Source: Propionibacteriales bacterium (GTDB lineage: Bacteria > Actinomycetota > Actinomycetes > Propionibacteriales > Nocardioidaceae). From it: DNA of 64,000 nucleotides. Where the stretch lies: positions 186,001-250,000 of the forward strand of contig JAPLCB010000008.1 of assembly GCA_026392455.1 (NCBI GenBank), read 5' to 3'. The notes beneath the pieces are model-generated. The model was not told the DNA's origin and made no database searches. It worked only from the letters and a program-made list of their open reading frames with translations. Both the position numbers and the translations under genes were made by a program. Numbering within the stretch: position 1 is the first letter of the stretch; every line of letters starts with the position of its first letter. This document shows positions 1 through 7,622 of this stretch, piece by piece.

Positions 1-2
1 TC

Positions 3-281
3 GGCTTCCTGTACGTGATCGCGTCCCTGATCAAGCCGCTCTTCGACGAGCCGGTCCCGAACCGGCTCGCCTTCATGGGCGTCTCCTACGCCGTGTTCGC
101 GATGCTGGGACCGACCCTCTACGACCGGGTCCTGTGGGGAGCGCTGGCGCTGACCTTCGCGCTGCACCACCGGCCCGAGGACGAGGTCGACGAGAGCGAG
201 ACCCGGATCCGGCGCAGTGTCGAGAAGCCGGCAGCGGTGGCCGCGCCAGAGCCGACCCGCACCGGTCGTCTCGCCCGCTGA
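3..281 (+). CDS. C-terminal end of a membrane protein (partial, 5' end outside window)
   Basis: The frame is open from base 3 and stops at 279-281, so this is the tail of a gene that starts before the window. The visible part has a hydrophobic stretch (about residues 20-55, GVSYAVFAMLGPTLYDRVLW then ALALTFAL) that would give one or two membrane segments. A charged, Pro/Ala-rich cytoplasmic tail ending in Arg follows. No catalytic motif is visible. The nearby glycan cassette makes a Wzy or ligase-type polymerase possible, but that is only a guess. It converges on the next gene with 6 bases between stops. Confidence 0.6.
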   Translation, partial: GFLYVIASLIKPLFDEPVPNRLAFMGVSYAVFAMLGPTLYDRVLWGALALTFALHHRPEDEVDESETRIRRSVEKPAAVAAPEPTRTGRLAR

Positions 282-287
282 GCTCCG

Positions 288-1124
288 TCAGACCGCCGCG
301 GCGACGACCACGGAGCTGATCGCCGTGGTGTTACGGGGTCCGCGCTGCACGCTACGGATCTCCACGGTGACCTCGCTGGTCGCGGTCCGTGGCACCCTGA
401 TCAGCTGAACGGACCGGTCCGCACGATCCGGGTCGAGCACTTGGTCCACCACCACGCCGTCGGCCAGGAACCACCGGACCCGGGTGATCCGGTTGTTCTC
501 GGCGTACCGGTCGGTGCCGCTGATCGGATCAGTCTTCGCGTAGCCCGGGACGAGCCCGACCTCACCTACCTCGACGGAGCCCGGAAGGGTGAGGGTGATC
601 GTCTCTCCGCGCGCCCGCCCGTTGCACCGCCAGGCCGTCGACGGGTCGTCGTCGATGGCGTTCTCGCTCGCGTAGCTGACGGGTCGGTTCGCGGAATCGA
701 CTCCGGCCGGAGCTGTGCACGAGGCCAGGGCGGACTCGATCGCGACCGGCTCCACGGGCCCGTCCCACACCGGGCCGAGAGCGATCCTCGGCGTGGGGGT
801 CGACGAGGGGGTCGGAGCCACCGGCGACCCGGTGACCGCCGACGGCTGGGACTGCGGGACCGGAGGCGACTCGTCGTCACCGGAGAGCAGGTCCCCGACG
901 AGATAGGCAGCAACGATCAGGACCAGCGCCACACCGGCCAGGAGCAGCCAGAGCCGTGCTGAGCTGTCAGAGGATCGATCCTCGGCCTCGTCGAGCTCGG
1001 ACCCGGCCGGAAACTGGGTCACGGGCTCACCTTCCGCCAGCGCACGCAGGTAGGCGTCCCGGTAGACGTCCGCGTACTCCTCGGGGAGCTCGGGGGGTGC
1101 GCCCGGGTCGTCGATGCCTGACAT
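288..1124 (-). CDS. Single-pass membrane protein with NADase-type glycan-binding (discoidin-like) domain
   Basis: 278 residues: an acidic cytoplasmic N-terminus, one membrane segment at about 58-78 (LWLLLAGVALVLIVAAYLV), a Pro/Ser/Thr-rich linker (about 85-115), then an extracellular beta-sandwich. The last domain has the signature of the NADase-type glycan-binding fold: SYASENAIDDDPSTAWRC, then GLVPGYAKTDP, then DRYAENNRITRVRW. That fold is found C-terminally in actinobacterial surface and kinase proteins and is thought to bind sugars. Here no enzyme domain is attached. A TAGGCT -10 box lies 8 bases before the ATG. Position next to a glycan cassette fits surface binding, but the ligand is unknown. 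Confidence 0.8.
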   Translation of the reverse strand: MSGIDDPGAPPELPEEYADVYRDAYLRALAEGEPVTQFPAGSELDEAEDRSSDSSARLWLLLAGVALVLIVAAYLVGDLLSGDDESPPVPQSQPSAVTGSPVAPTPSSTPTPRIALGPVWDGPVEPVAIESALASCTAPAGVDSANRPVSYASENAIDDDPSTAWRCNGRARGETITLTLPGSVEVGEVGLVPGYAKTDPISGTDRYAENNRITRVRWFLADGVVVDQVLDPDRADRSVQLIRVPRTATSEVTVEIRSVQRGPRNTTAISSVVVAAAV

Positions 1125-1132
1125 GACCGTTG

Positions 1133-1138
1133 AGCCTA
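1133..1138 (-). promoter_or_regulatory. -10 box TAGGCT, near-leaderless promoter
   Basis: On the minus strand TAGGCT is followed by 8 bases and then the ATG at 1124. With the usual 6-7 base distance to the start site, the transcript would begin within two bases of the start codon. The same hexamer occurs at the same distance in front of several other genes of the window. Confidence 0.5.
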
Positions 1139-1191
1139 CCCAACCGGGGCAGCGGCGACGACCACACTCCAGAGGTCCGCGGCCGTGAACA

Positions 1192-1230
1192 GGTTCGCCC
1201 CCGGAGCCTCGAGGGCTGCGGGGGCGAACC
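1192..1230 (-). terminator. Hairpin terminator of the sulfur operon
   Basis: An 11-bp perfect stem, GGTTCGCCCCC (1192-1202) with GGGGGCGAACC (1220-1230), encloses a 17-base loop. It lies 37 bases beyond the stop of the DUF1416 gene on the minus strand. There is no clear U-tract, as is common in high-GC actinobacteria. Confidence 0.65.
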
Positions 1231-1266
1231 GGGCGCTGCCCGGAGCTGGTCCGGGTCAGCCAGGAC

Positions 1267-1563
1267 TCAGAGAGCGATCTCCAGCTCGGCGACGACGCCC
1301 TTGGCGGCCGTCACCACGTTGTCGACCGGCTCTGCCTGCGGGGCAAGCGTGCGCAGCGTCCACTCGCCGGGCCCGGCGAAGAAGCGGAAGTGCCCGGTAG
1401 CCGAGGTCGGGACCTCGGCGGTGAACTCACCGCTCTTGTCGAGCAGCCGGACGTAGGCGGTACCGACAGGCTCGCCACCCCTGGTCACCTGGCCCTGGAT
1501 GATCGCTTCCTTCGCCACGTCGATCCCGGCGAGGGAGAGCCCGCCGGCAGTCGCTCCGCACAT
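1267..1563 (-). CDS. DUF1416 protein (SseC-like, sulfur operon)
   Basis: 98 residues matching the DUF1416 family, called SseC in mycobacteria where it follows the rhodanese cysA2. The fold is probably a small beta-sandwich (GQVTRGGEPVGTAYVRLLD, then FRFFAGPGEWTLRTL). The N-terminus MCGATAGG carries a conserved-looking Cys and Gly-rich start. The ATG at 1563 overlaps the stop of the sulfurtransferase by one base (TGATG), so translation is coupled. The biochemical role is not known to me. Operon membership points to sulfane-sulfur metabolism. Confidence 0.88.
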   Translation of the reverse strand: MCGATAGGLSLAGIDVAKEAIIQGQVTRGGEPVGTAYVRLLDKSGEFTAEVPTSATGHFRFFAGPGEWTLRTLAPQAEPVDNVVTAAKGVVAELEIAL

Positions 1564-2411
1564 CAGGCTTCGCCCGGCTCGTCGCCCAGCGCGATCGGAA
1601 CACCGACGAGGGACCCGTACTCGGTCCAGGAGCCGTCGTAGTTCTTCACGTTCTGGTGGCCGAGCAGCTCCTTGAGGACGAACCAGGTGTGGCTCGAGCG
1701 CTCGCCGATCCGGCACAGCGCGATGGTGTCCTTGGAGTCGTCGAGACCGGCGGCGCCGTAGATCTCACGGAGCTCGTCGTCGCTGCGGAAGGTGCCGTCG
1801 TCGTTGGCAGCCTTGCTCCACGGGACGTTGATGGAGGTCGGGACGTGACCGGCACGCTGCGACTGCTCCTGCGGAAGGTGCGCCGGGGCCAGCAGACGAC
1901 CGGCGTACTCGTCGGGGCTGCGGACGTCGACCAGGTTGTGCACGCCGATCGCAGCGACAGCCTCGTCGCGGAAGGCCCGGATGCTGAGGTCCTGCTCGGT
2001 CGCCGTGTACGACGTGGGGTCGAGCTTGACGACCTCGTCACTCAGCTCGCGGGCGTCGAGCTCCCACTTCTTGCGGCCGCCGTCGAGCAGCTTGACGTCG
2101 GAGTGGCCGTACAGCTTGAAGTACCAGTACGCGTAGGCGGCGAACCAGTTGTTGTTGCCGCCGTACAGGACGACGGTGCTGTCGTTGCTGACGCCCTTCT
2201 CGGAGAGCAGGGCCTCGAACTGGGACTTGCTGACGAAGTCGCGGCGGACCTGGTCCTGCAGGTCGGTGGTCCAGTCGAGCTTGATCGCGCCACGGATGTG
2301 GCTGCGGTCGTAGGAGGTGGTGTCCTCGTCGACCTCGATCAGGACGACCTTCGGGTTGTCGAGGTTCTCGGCTACCCAGTCGGCGTTGACGAGTGCGGAT
2401 TCGCGGCTCAT
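1563..2411 (-). CDS. Thiosulfate/3-mercaptopyruvate sulfurtransferase (CysA2/SseA type)
   Basis: 282 residues, two rhodanese domains (about 10-135 and 150-275). The catalytic loop of the second domain is CRIGERSSHTW with the active Cys at residue 233. The first domain has lost the Cys, as is normal. Family members move sulfane sulfur from thiosulfate or mercaptopyruvate to a thiol acceptor or sulfur-carrier protein in the cytoplasm. It overlaps DUF4395 upstream by 4 bases and DUF1416 downstream by 1. Closest in look to the actinobacterial CysA2 group. The donor substrate cannot be read from sequence. Confidence 0.92.
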   Translation of the reverse strand: MSRESALVNADWVAENLDNPKVVLIEVDEDTTSYDRSHIRGAIKLDWTTDLQDQVRRDFVSKSQFEALLSEKGVSNDSTVVLYGGNNNWFAAYAYWYFKLYGHSDVKLLDGGRKKWELDARELSDEVVKLDPTSYTATEQDLSIRAFRDEAVAAIGVHNLVDVRSPDEYAGRLLAPAHLPQEQSQRAGHVPTSINVPWSKAANDDGTFRSDDELREIYGAAGLDDSKDTIALCRIGERSSHTWFVLKELLGHQNVKNYDGSWTEYGSLVGVPIALGDEPGEA

Positions 2412-2905
2412 GCGGTTACTTCTTCCTTGGTCGCTTCATTAATGGTGGAGTCGTGGGTGGTGCTGGTTCCCCGGTTTCGTACCCGTTGCCCGATCAGGTA
2501 CAGCTCACAGCCGAGGCAGAAGCCGAAGACCGAGTTGAGGAGGGCTGCTGCCAGCGCGAAGGCGGAGAAGACCAGCCCCAGGGTGTCCAGGCCGGTGGCG
2601 AAAGCGCTGAGCGCGACGACGGCAAAGACCAGTCCGACGGTCTGCGCGAACCGGGGCGGGCGGGCGTCCTCGGTGTGCGTCGGCGCGGCCAGCCGGGGGC
2701 GGACCAGCGTGCGGAACACGAACGAGGTCGGGGTGTGCTGCACGCCGCGCCCGGCACCGATCGCGAAGAACAGCGTCTGGATCGAGAGCAGCACCAGCGC
2801 CGTCGTGCTCGGTGCCGTCAGCAGCACCGCAGCGAAGACGAGCAGGGTGATGCCGGCAGTGAACCGCGGACCACGTGGGTCGATCTGCGGGGGGGTCGTG
2901 CTCAT
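2408..2905 (-). CDS. DUF4395 membrane protein
   Basis: 165 residues with three or four hydrophobic segments (about 14-45, 84-105, 108-130). A CLGC motif sits in FGFCLGCELYLIGQR, two cysteines at a membrane edge. This is the DUF4395 family, which in actinobacteria precedes the rhodanese. I infer a membrane partner for thiol or sulfane-sulfur exchange, because a membrane thioredoxin is its usual neighbour. First structural gene after the leader peptide at 3064-3129, and it overlaps the rhodanese start by 4 bases (ATGA). An AGGAG site lies a few bases before the ATG. Confidence 0.85.
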   Translation of the reverse strand: MSTTPPQIDPRGPRFTAGITLLVFAAVLLTAPSTTALVLLSIQTLFFAIGAGRGVQHTPTSFVFRTLVRPRLAAPTHTEDARPPRFAQTVGLVFAVVALSAFATGLDTLGLVFSAFALAAALLNSVFGFCLGCELYLIGQRVRNRGTSTTHDSTINEATKEEVTA

Positions 2906-3063
2906 GGGCCTGCTCCTGGGACGTGGTTTCGGGATCCTGGACGGGGAGTACGGGACGCCCGAGTGCCCACCCGCAGGGGTGTCGCACGGAGCTGGTCAGG
3001 CTCGGAGACCACAGGCTCTGCGAAGGCGCAGAGCGGAGTTCTCACACGAGCTGAGGCGTCCCG

Positions 3064-3129
3064 TCAGGACATTCGACACAGCGACGAGTGCACGCGGCAG
3101 TGGTCCACTGCGCGGCGCTTCGTCAGCAT
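3064..3129 (-). CDS. Cysteine-containing leader peptide upstream of sulfur operon (21 aa)
   Basis: A short minus-strand frame of 21 codons with the core RRAVDHCRV followed by SSLCR and ending RMS. This matches the actinobacterial putative leader peptide pattern RRAVDLCRV...CLCR that I know from upstream of cysteine and sulfur genes. In mycobacteria, polycysteine leader ORFs of this kind act as cysteine-responsive attenuators. It lies 158 bases before the DUF4395-rhodanese-DUF1416 operon. Between them is a perfect hairpin, CTCTGCG-CTTCGCAGAG (3016-3033 region), and a second GC-rich stem. Attenuation by ribosome stalling at Cys codons is inferred. Confidence 0.75.
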   Translation of the reverse strand: MLTKRRAVDHCRVHSSLCRMS

Positions 3130-3148
3130 GGTCGTAAACACAAGAGGA

Positions 3149-3154
3149 AGCCTA
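3149..3154 (-). promoter_or_regulatory. -10 box TAGGCT of leader peptide / sulfur operon
   Basis: TAGGCT on the minus strand predicts a start near 3142, about 13 bases before the leader peptide ATG. That would give a leader RNA of roughly 240 bases before DUF4395. No clear -35 element is visible. Confidence 0.4.
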
Positions 3155-3191
3155 GGCCGAAGATCCGAACCCTCGGTAACCGTCTGTCCAC

Positions 3192-3222
3192 ATAGCAAGA
3201 CGAATGTTCATATAGTAAGACG
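3192..3222. repeat. Short AT-rich direct repeat in intergenic gap
   Basis: ATAGCAAGACG (3192-3202) and ATAGTAAGACG (3212-3222) differ in one base and are 20 bp apart in a conspicuously AT-rich patch. The patch lies between the sulfur operon leader and the end of the glycan cassette. It could be a pair of binding sites for one regulator, or the scar of an insertion. Confidence 0.4.
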
Positions 3223-3228
3223 CCGCGG

Positions 3229-4419
3229 TCAGCGCCGGACCCGGACGAGGATCTCCTCGAACCGGTCCGCGCATCCTTCCAGGGCGAATTCACGCTCAGC
3301 CAGCGCGCGGGAGGCCTTCCCCAACCGGTTCAGCTCCTCGGGGTCGGCGAGCACCCTGCTGACCCAGGCTGCAGCCGCGGGCAGGGAGTCCTCGTTCGGG
3401 GGCAGCACGCAGCCCTCGACGTCCCCGACCAGCTGCGAGGCCAGGTTCTCGGCCGGCATGAACCCCAGCACCGGCCGTCCGGCACACAGGTAGGACAGCG
3501 TCTTGGACGGGACCGAGAACGCACCGGCGTCCTGCTCGAGCAGCACCACCAGGACGTCGCCGGACCCAAGGACCTCGGGCAACCGCTCGTACGGCTGGAA
3601 CGGCCTCAGCACCAGCGGTACGTTCAGCCGCGCCGCCTCGTCGCGCAGCACCTGCTCGGCCGGCCCGGTGTTGACCACCACGAGCTGCACCGGCGTACCG
3701 GCGTCCCGCACCGCGGCCGCGAGACCGACCAGGAGCGCCGGGTTGTGCTTGAGACCGAGCGTGCCCGAGTAGAGCAGGGTCTGGACCCCGTCGAGGTCGT
3801 GCTCGGCGGACCAGGCGTTGTGCCGCGGGACCGGGAAGATCTCGTCCAGCGGAGCCCAGTTCGGGATCACCGTCGTCTTCGCCGCGGTCCCCCACTCCCG
3901 GTGCACCGCGACGAACGAGTCGGCGATCACGACCACCGCGGCTGCCCGCCGGGAGATCCACCGTTCGGCGACGGTGAACAGTCCCGCCACCACCCGGAAG
4001 CCGCGACCCAGCTTCTCGCCGGCGAAGGCCTTGATGGCGACGGCGTAGACGTCCTGGTGCCAGAGCACCCAAGGCTTCCGCAGCAGCATCATCCCCAGTG
4101 CGAAGACGACCAAGGTGGGAATCTGGGCATTGGACAGCATCGCCACGTCCGCCCGGGTGCGCCGGACCTGACCGAGCAGCTCCAGCCCCAGCCGTGCCTC
4201 GACCACCAGGCGCTTGACGAACCGGTCCTTCTCGATCGGCTCGCTGGGACCGACCGGCTCGATCACCAGGCTGTCGCCGGCCTCGGACTCCAGCCGACCC
4301 TTCCCCGAGACCCAGGCCGGGCAGTAAGAGTGCGTGACCTGGTGACCCCGACGGGCCAGCTCACGACTCAGCTCGACCTGGAACGGGTGACCGGAGAAGT
4401 CGTGGACCAGGATCCGCAT
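3229..4419 (-). CDS. Glycosyltransferase family 4-like
   Basis: 396 residues from the ATG at 4419. A TTG 30 bases upstream would extend it into the preceding gene, but the sequence MRILVHDFSGHPFQ is the typical start. The N-terminal Rossmann half (HPFQVELSRELARRGHQVTH) and C-terminal GT-B half (TLLYSGTLGLKHNPALLVGL, then VPSKTLSYLCAGRPVLGF with its KTLSYL nucleotide-binding segment) are both complete. Retaining GT4 enzymes of this kind use GDP- or UDP-sugars at the membrane to build polysaccharides. A GDP-hexose donor is likely from the neighbours. It follows the epimerase with a 22-base gap. Confidence 0.85.
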   Translation of the reverse strand: MRILVHDFSGHPFQVELSRELARRGHQVTHSYCPAWVSGKGRLESEAGDSLVIEPVGPSEPIEKDRFVKRLVVEARLGLELLGQVRRTRADVAMLSNAQIPTLVVFALGMMLLRKPWVLWHQDVYAVAIKAFAGEKLGRGFRVVAGLFTVAERWISRRAAAVVVIADSFVAVHREWGTAAKTTVIPNWAPLDEIFPVPRHNAWSAEHDLDGVQTLLYSGTLGLKHNPALLVGLAAAVRDAGTPVQLVVVNTGPAEQVLRDEAARLNVPLVLRPFQPYERLPEVLGSGDVLVVLLEQDAGAFSVPSKTLSYLCAGRPVLGFMPAENLASQLVGDVEGCVLPPNEDSLPAAAAWVSRVLADPEELNRLGKASRALAEREFALEGCADRFEEILVRVRR

Positions 4420-4441
4420 CAGCGGCGCGCTCGACCGCGGC

Positions 4442-5419
4442 TCAGCCAAGCGAGCGCTTGACCTCGTCGTAGACCCACGCGTAGGTCTTCGCGAGGCCGT
4501 CGGCCAGCGTGATCGACGGAGCCCAGTCGTAGATCTCCTTGATCAGGGTGTTGTCGGAGTTGCGACCGCGCACCCCCTGGGGTGCCGTCAGGTCGTACTT
4601 CCGCTCGCACTTGATCCCGGCGATGCCCTCCACGATGTCGACGAGCTGGTTGATCGTCACCAGCTCGTCGCTACCCAGGTTCACCGGCTCGTTGCTGTCG
4701 CCCTTGAGGATCATCTGGGATCCCTTGACGCAGTCGTCGATGTACATGAACGAGCGGGTCTGCTCGCCGTCGCCCCAGATGTCGATCGTGTGGTCACCGG
4801 TGATCGCGGCCGTGGCGATCTTGCGGCAGGTCGCGGCGGGCGCCTTCTCGCGGCCACCGGTCCAGGTGCCGTTCGGGCCGTAGACGTTGTGGTAGCGCGC
4901 CATCCGCGTGGTCAGACCGAAGTCCTCCTCGAAGTGGCGGCACATCCGCTCGGTGAAGAGCTTCTCCCAGCCGTAGCCGTCCTCCGGCATCGCCGGGTAG
5001 GCGTCGGCCTCGACCAGCGCGGTGACGTCCGCGTCGGTCTGCTTGCCGGCTGCGTAGACACAGGCGGAGGAGGAGAAGAAGAGGCGCTCCACGTTCTGGT
5101 CGCGCGCGGCCTCCAGCAGGTGCGTGCTGGTCAGCACGGTCAGCATGCAGAGGGCCTTGTTGTTCTCGATGAAGCCCATCCCACCCATGTCGGCAGCCAG
5201 CAGGTAGACCTCGCTGGCCCCCGCCGTCGCTTCCTGGGCGTTGTCGAGCTTCGACAGGTCGGCGACGACGTTCTCGACGCCTTCGTGGACCTGGTACCAC
5301 TCCTCCATCGGCTTCACGTCGACGGAACGGACCGTCAGGCCCTGACTCAGCAGATCGGCAACCAGGTGCCCCCCGATGAAGCCACCGCCGCCGGCAACCA
5401 ACACATCGACCTTGCTCAC
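4442..5419 (-). CDS. GDP-mannose 3,5-epimerase-like NAD-dependent epimerase (SDR)
   Basis: 325 residues from a GTG at 5419, which has a perfect AGGAGG (5427-5432) 7 bases upstream. The upstream TTG/ATG options lack this. NAD-binding GGGGFIGGHL is at the start, SSSACVY carries the Cys that acts as acid/base in GME, and YGWEK gives the Tyr/Lys pair. HNVYGPNGTWTGGREKAPAA is nearly the plant GME signature including the catalytic Lys. GME converts GDP-mannose to GDP-L-galactose and GDP-L-gulose. The bacterial product may differ. Divergent from gmd, which uses the same substrate. Confidence 0.82.
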   Translation of the reverse strand: MSKVDVLVAGGGGFIGGHLVADLLSQGLTVRSVDVKPMEEWYQVHEGVENVVADLSKLDNAQEATAGASEVYLLAADMGGMGFIENNKALCMLTVLTSTHLLEAARDQNVERLFFSSSACVYAAGKQTDADVTALVEADAYPAMPEDGYGWEKLFTERMCRHFEEDFGLTTRMARYHNVYGPNGTWTGGREKAPAATCRKIATAAITGDHTIDIWGDGEQTRSFMYIDDCVKGSQMILKGDSNEPVNLGSDELVTINQLVDIVEGIAGIKCERKYDLTAPQGVRGRNSDNTLIKEIYDWAPSITLADGLAKTYAWVYDEVKRSLG

Positions 5420-5590
5420 AGCGGATCCTCCTGAGATCGCGATCAAATACGGCCCTGGTGACTGGACTAGACGGAACCACAGCGGCTCAGGGCCATGCTG
5501 CTATGCGATGCACAACTCTACGGTCCAGACTTTCCCGTCGCTGCCGAATCCAACAACACGGGCGCGGCGCCGCGTACGGCGGGGTGCCGA

Positions 5591-5596
5591 TAGGCT
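5591..5596 (+). promoter_or_regulatory. -10 box TAGGCT of gmd
   Basis: TAGGCT is followed by TCGCGGATC and the ATG at 5606. No ribosome-binding site is visible, so the transcript is probably leaderless or nearly so. The 186-base gap 5420-5605 must hold the divergent promoter of the epimerase as well. I see no clear operator in it. Confidence 0.45.
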
Positions 5597-5605
5597 TCGC
5601 GGATC

Positions 5606-6580
5606 ATGAAGCGCGCATTCATCACGGGGATCACCGGCCAGGACGGCTCCTACCTCGCCGAGCTCCTTCTCTCCAAGGGCTACGAGGTGCACGGCCTGGT
5701 CCGACGCTCGTCCTCGATGAACCGGGGTCGGATCGACCACCTGCACACCGACCCGGCCCTGAAGCTGCACTACGGCGATCTGACCGACGGCGTCGGACTG
5801 GTGAACCTGATCCGGTCGATCCTCCCCGACGAGGTCTACAACCTCGGGGCCCAGAGCCACGTCAAGGTCTCCTTCGACATGCCGGACTACACGGCCTCGA
5901 CCAACTCGATCGGCACCCTGAACCTGCTCGAGGCGATCCGGGCCGCCGGGCTGGAGTGCCGCTTCTACCAGGCGTCCACCTCCGAGATGTTCGGCTCGAC
6001 GCCCCCTCCGCAGAGCGAGGACTCCAAGTTCCACCCGCGATCGCCGTACGGCGCTTCCAAGCTGCAGGCGCACTGGGTCACGGTCAACTACCGCGAGGCC
6101 TACGGACTGTTCGCGGTCAGCGGCATCCTGTTCAACCACGAGTCACCGCGCCGGGGCGAGAACTTCGTGACCCGCAAGATCACCAAGGCCGTCGCCGCGA
6201 TCGCCGCCGGCATCCAGGACCACGTCGAGCTCGGCAACCTCGATGCCATCCGCGACTGGGGTTTCGCGCCCGAGTACGTGGAAGGAATGTGGCGGATGCT
6301 CCAGGCCGACGAGCCGGACGACTACGTGCTGGCCACCGGCGTCGGCCACACGGTCCGCGACTTCTGCGAGGCTGCCTTCGCCCACGTCGACCTCGACTGG
6401 CGCGACTACGTCAAGTACAACGACGGGTTCGAGCGGCCGTCGGAGGTCGACGCCCTGATCGGGGACTCGACGCGAGCCTTCGAGTCCCTCGGCTGGAAGG
6501 CGCAGACGACCGCCCTCGACCTGGCCCGGCTGATGGTCGACTCGGACCGCAAGGAAGTCGCCCGCTTCCTGCGGGACTGA
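5606..6580 (+). CDS. gmd: GDP-mannose 4,6-dehydratase
   Basis: 324 residues. [16 protein letters not shown] is the NADP-binding start typical of Gmd. [14 protein letters not shown] is the NADP phosphate-binding loop, STSEMFG carries the catalytic Thr/Ser and Glu, and [12 protein letters not shown] gives the Tyr-x3-Lys pair. [18 protein letters not shown] is the Gmd hallmark. It makes GDP-4-keto-6-deoxymannose, the precursor of GDP-fucose, GDP-rhamnose or GDP-perosamine. No reductase or aminotransferase for the second step is in the window, so the final sugar is unknown. It faces the rest of the cassette and ends 15 bases from the methyltransferase stop. Confidence 0.93.
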   Translation: MKRAFITGITGQDGSYLAELLLSKGYEVHGLVRRSSSMNRGRIDHLHTDPALKLHYGDLTDGVGLVNLIRSILPDEVYNLGAQSHVKVSFDMPDYTASTNSIGTLNLLEAIRAAGLECRFYQASTSEMFGSTPPPQSEDSKFHPRSPYGASKLQAHWVTVNYREAYGLFAVSGILFNHESPRRGENFVTRKITKAVAAIAAGIQDHVELGNLDAIRDWGFAPEYVEGMWRMLQADEPDDYVLATGVGHTVRDFCEAAFAHVDLDWRDYVKYNDGFERPSEVDALIGDSTRAFESLGWKAQTTALDLARLMVDSDRKEVARFLRD

Positions 6581-6595
6581 ACCGGTCGGTCCGCC

Positions 6596-7567
6596 TCAGC
6601 GGGTCCGCTGCAACCACAGCGACGACGGCGGGTTCCGGTCCTGCGAGAGCGGCGTGTAGTCGGCGAACCGGTCGGTCAGGAACTTCTCGTCGTGGTGACG
6701 CACCATCGGCGTCGACAGCAGCACCTCGAAGGAGTCGTTGAACGCGAGGAACGCCTGCACGACCATGACTTCCTGCCAGTAGACCGGCCAGCGCTCCCCG
6801 AAGAGCCAGAAGTCCGCCGGGAACGGGTGGTTGTACGGGAAGTGGATGTCGTGGATGTGGACGAGCACTCCCGGCGCCACCCGGGGCAGCGCCTCCATGA
6901 AGAGGAAGGCGACGTCGCTGTCGATCTTGAGGGCGTGCGAGGAGTCGATGAAGAGGACGTCGCCGGCCTCCAGCTCCTCGAAGCGCTCCAGCGGGACGTC
7001 CTGGACGAATCCCTCGACCAGGTCGAAGCCTTCGATCGTGCGCAGAGCGTCGAACGGGTACGGCTCGATGCAGGTGATCTGCAGCGGCGAGCCCTCGGCG
7101 GCGTTCTGCTTCGCGGCCAGGCTGGTGTAGTACGTCGACAGCCCCGACCCGACCTCCAGGTAGCGCTTCGGCTTGTGCTCGCGGAGCATGTAGTAGAGCG
7201 TGCGCGCGTCGAACTGCGGGTATCCCGGGCCGAAGCCCTTCTGGGTGTTCGCGAGGTAGTCGCCGGTCACCCGGCTGAACTCGTCCTCCCAGGCGTCCGC
7301 CAGAGCACCGAGGTTCTTCTCCAGACCGGCGACGTCGATGTCGAGGCCGGTCAGGGCGCTCGGCTTCTCCCAGCGTGACCTGGTGGCCTCGATCTCCTCG
7401 AGGACCGGCAGCACCGAGTAGTAGTCGGCCTTCTTGACGATGTTGTAGCCGAAGAGACCGAAGAACTTCCGGGCTCCCCGGATCCGGGCCTTGCGGAACG
7501 TGAAGACGACTCCGTCGAGGAAGGTGATCACGACTGCGGGCAGGAACCGCCCGGCGAACTTCTTCAC
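6596..7567 (-). CDS. Class I SAM-dependent methyltransferase
   Basis: 323 residues from a GTG at 7567. An N-terminal region rich in Phe, Lys and Arg (about 1-50) could associate with membrane. YLEVGSGLSTYYT (about 137-150) is motif I for SAM, with GDVLFIDSSHALKIDSDV and VHIHDIHFPYNHP following. The pattern fits the Methyltransf_24 class found in polysaccharide clusters, where such enzymes methylate sugars or cap chains. The start codon overlaps the stop of an 11-codon upstream frame (GTGA), so translation may depend on it. Confidence 0.8.
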   Translation of the reverse strand: MKKFAGRFLPAVVITFLDGVVFTFRKARIRGARKFFGLFGYNIVKKADYYSVLPVLEEIEATRSRWEKPSALTGLDIDVAGLEKNLGALADAWEDEFSRVTGDYLANTQKGFGPGYPQFDARTLYYMLREHKPKRYLEVGSGLSTYYTSLAAKQNAAEGSPLQITCIEPYPFDALRTIEGFDLVEGFVQDVPLERFEELEAGDVLFIDSSHALKIDSDVAFLFMEALPRVAPGVLVHIHDIHFPYNHPFPADFWLFGERWPVYWQEVMVVQAFLAFNDSFEVLLSTPMVRHHDEKFLTDRFADYTPLSQDRNPPSSLWLQRTR

Positions 7568-7599
7568 GCTACGTCCCGAGTGGTGAGGTGGCTGGCCAT
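7564..7599 (-). CDS. Leaderless 11-codon upstream ORF coupled to methyltransferase
   Basis: MASHLTTRDVA then TGA, read on the minus strand. A TAGGAT -10 box (7607-7612) ends 7 bases before the ATG, the spacing of a leaderless transcript. The TGA overlaps the GTG start of the methyltransferase as GTGA. That start itself lacks a good ribosome-binding site. I infer the tiny frame delivers ribosomes to the methyltransferase. The peptide itself need not have a function. Confidence 0.45.
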   Translation of the reverse strand: MASHLTTRDVA

Positions 7600-7622
7600 G
7601 GCCGCGATCCTACGCAACCAGA

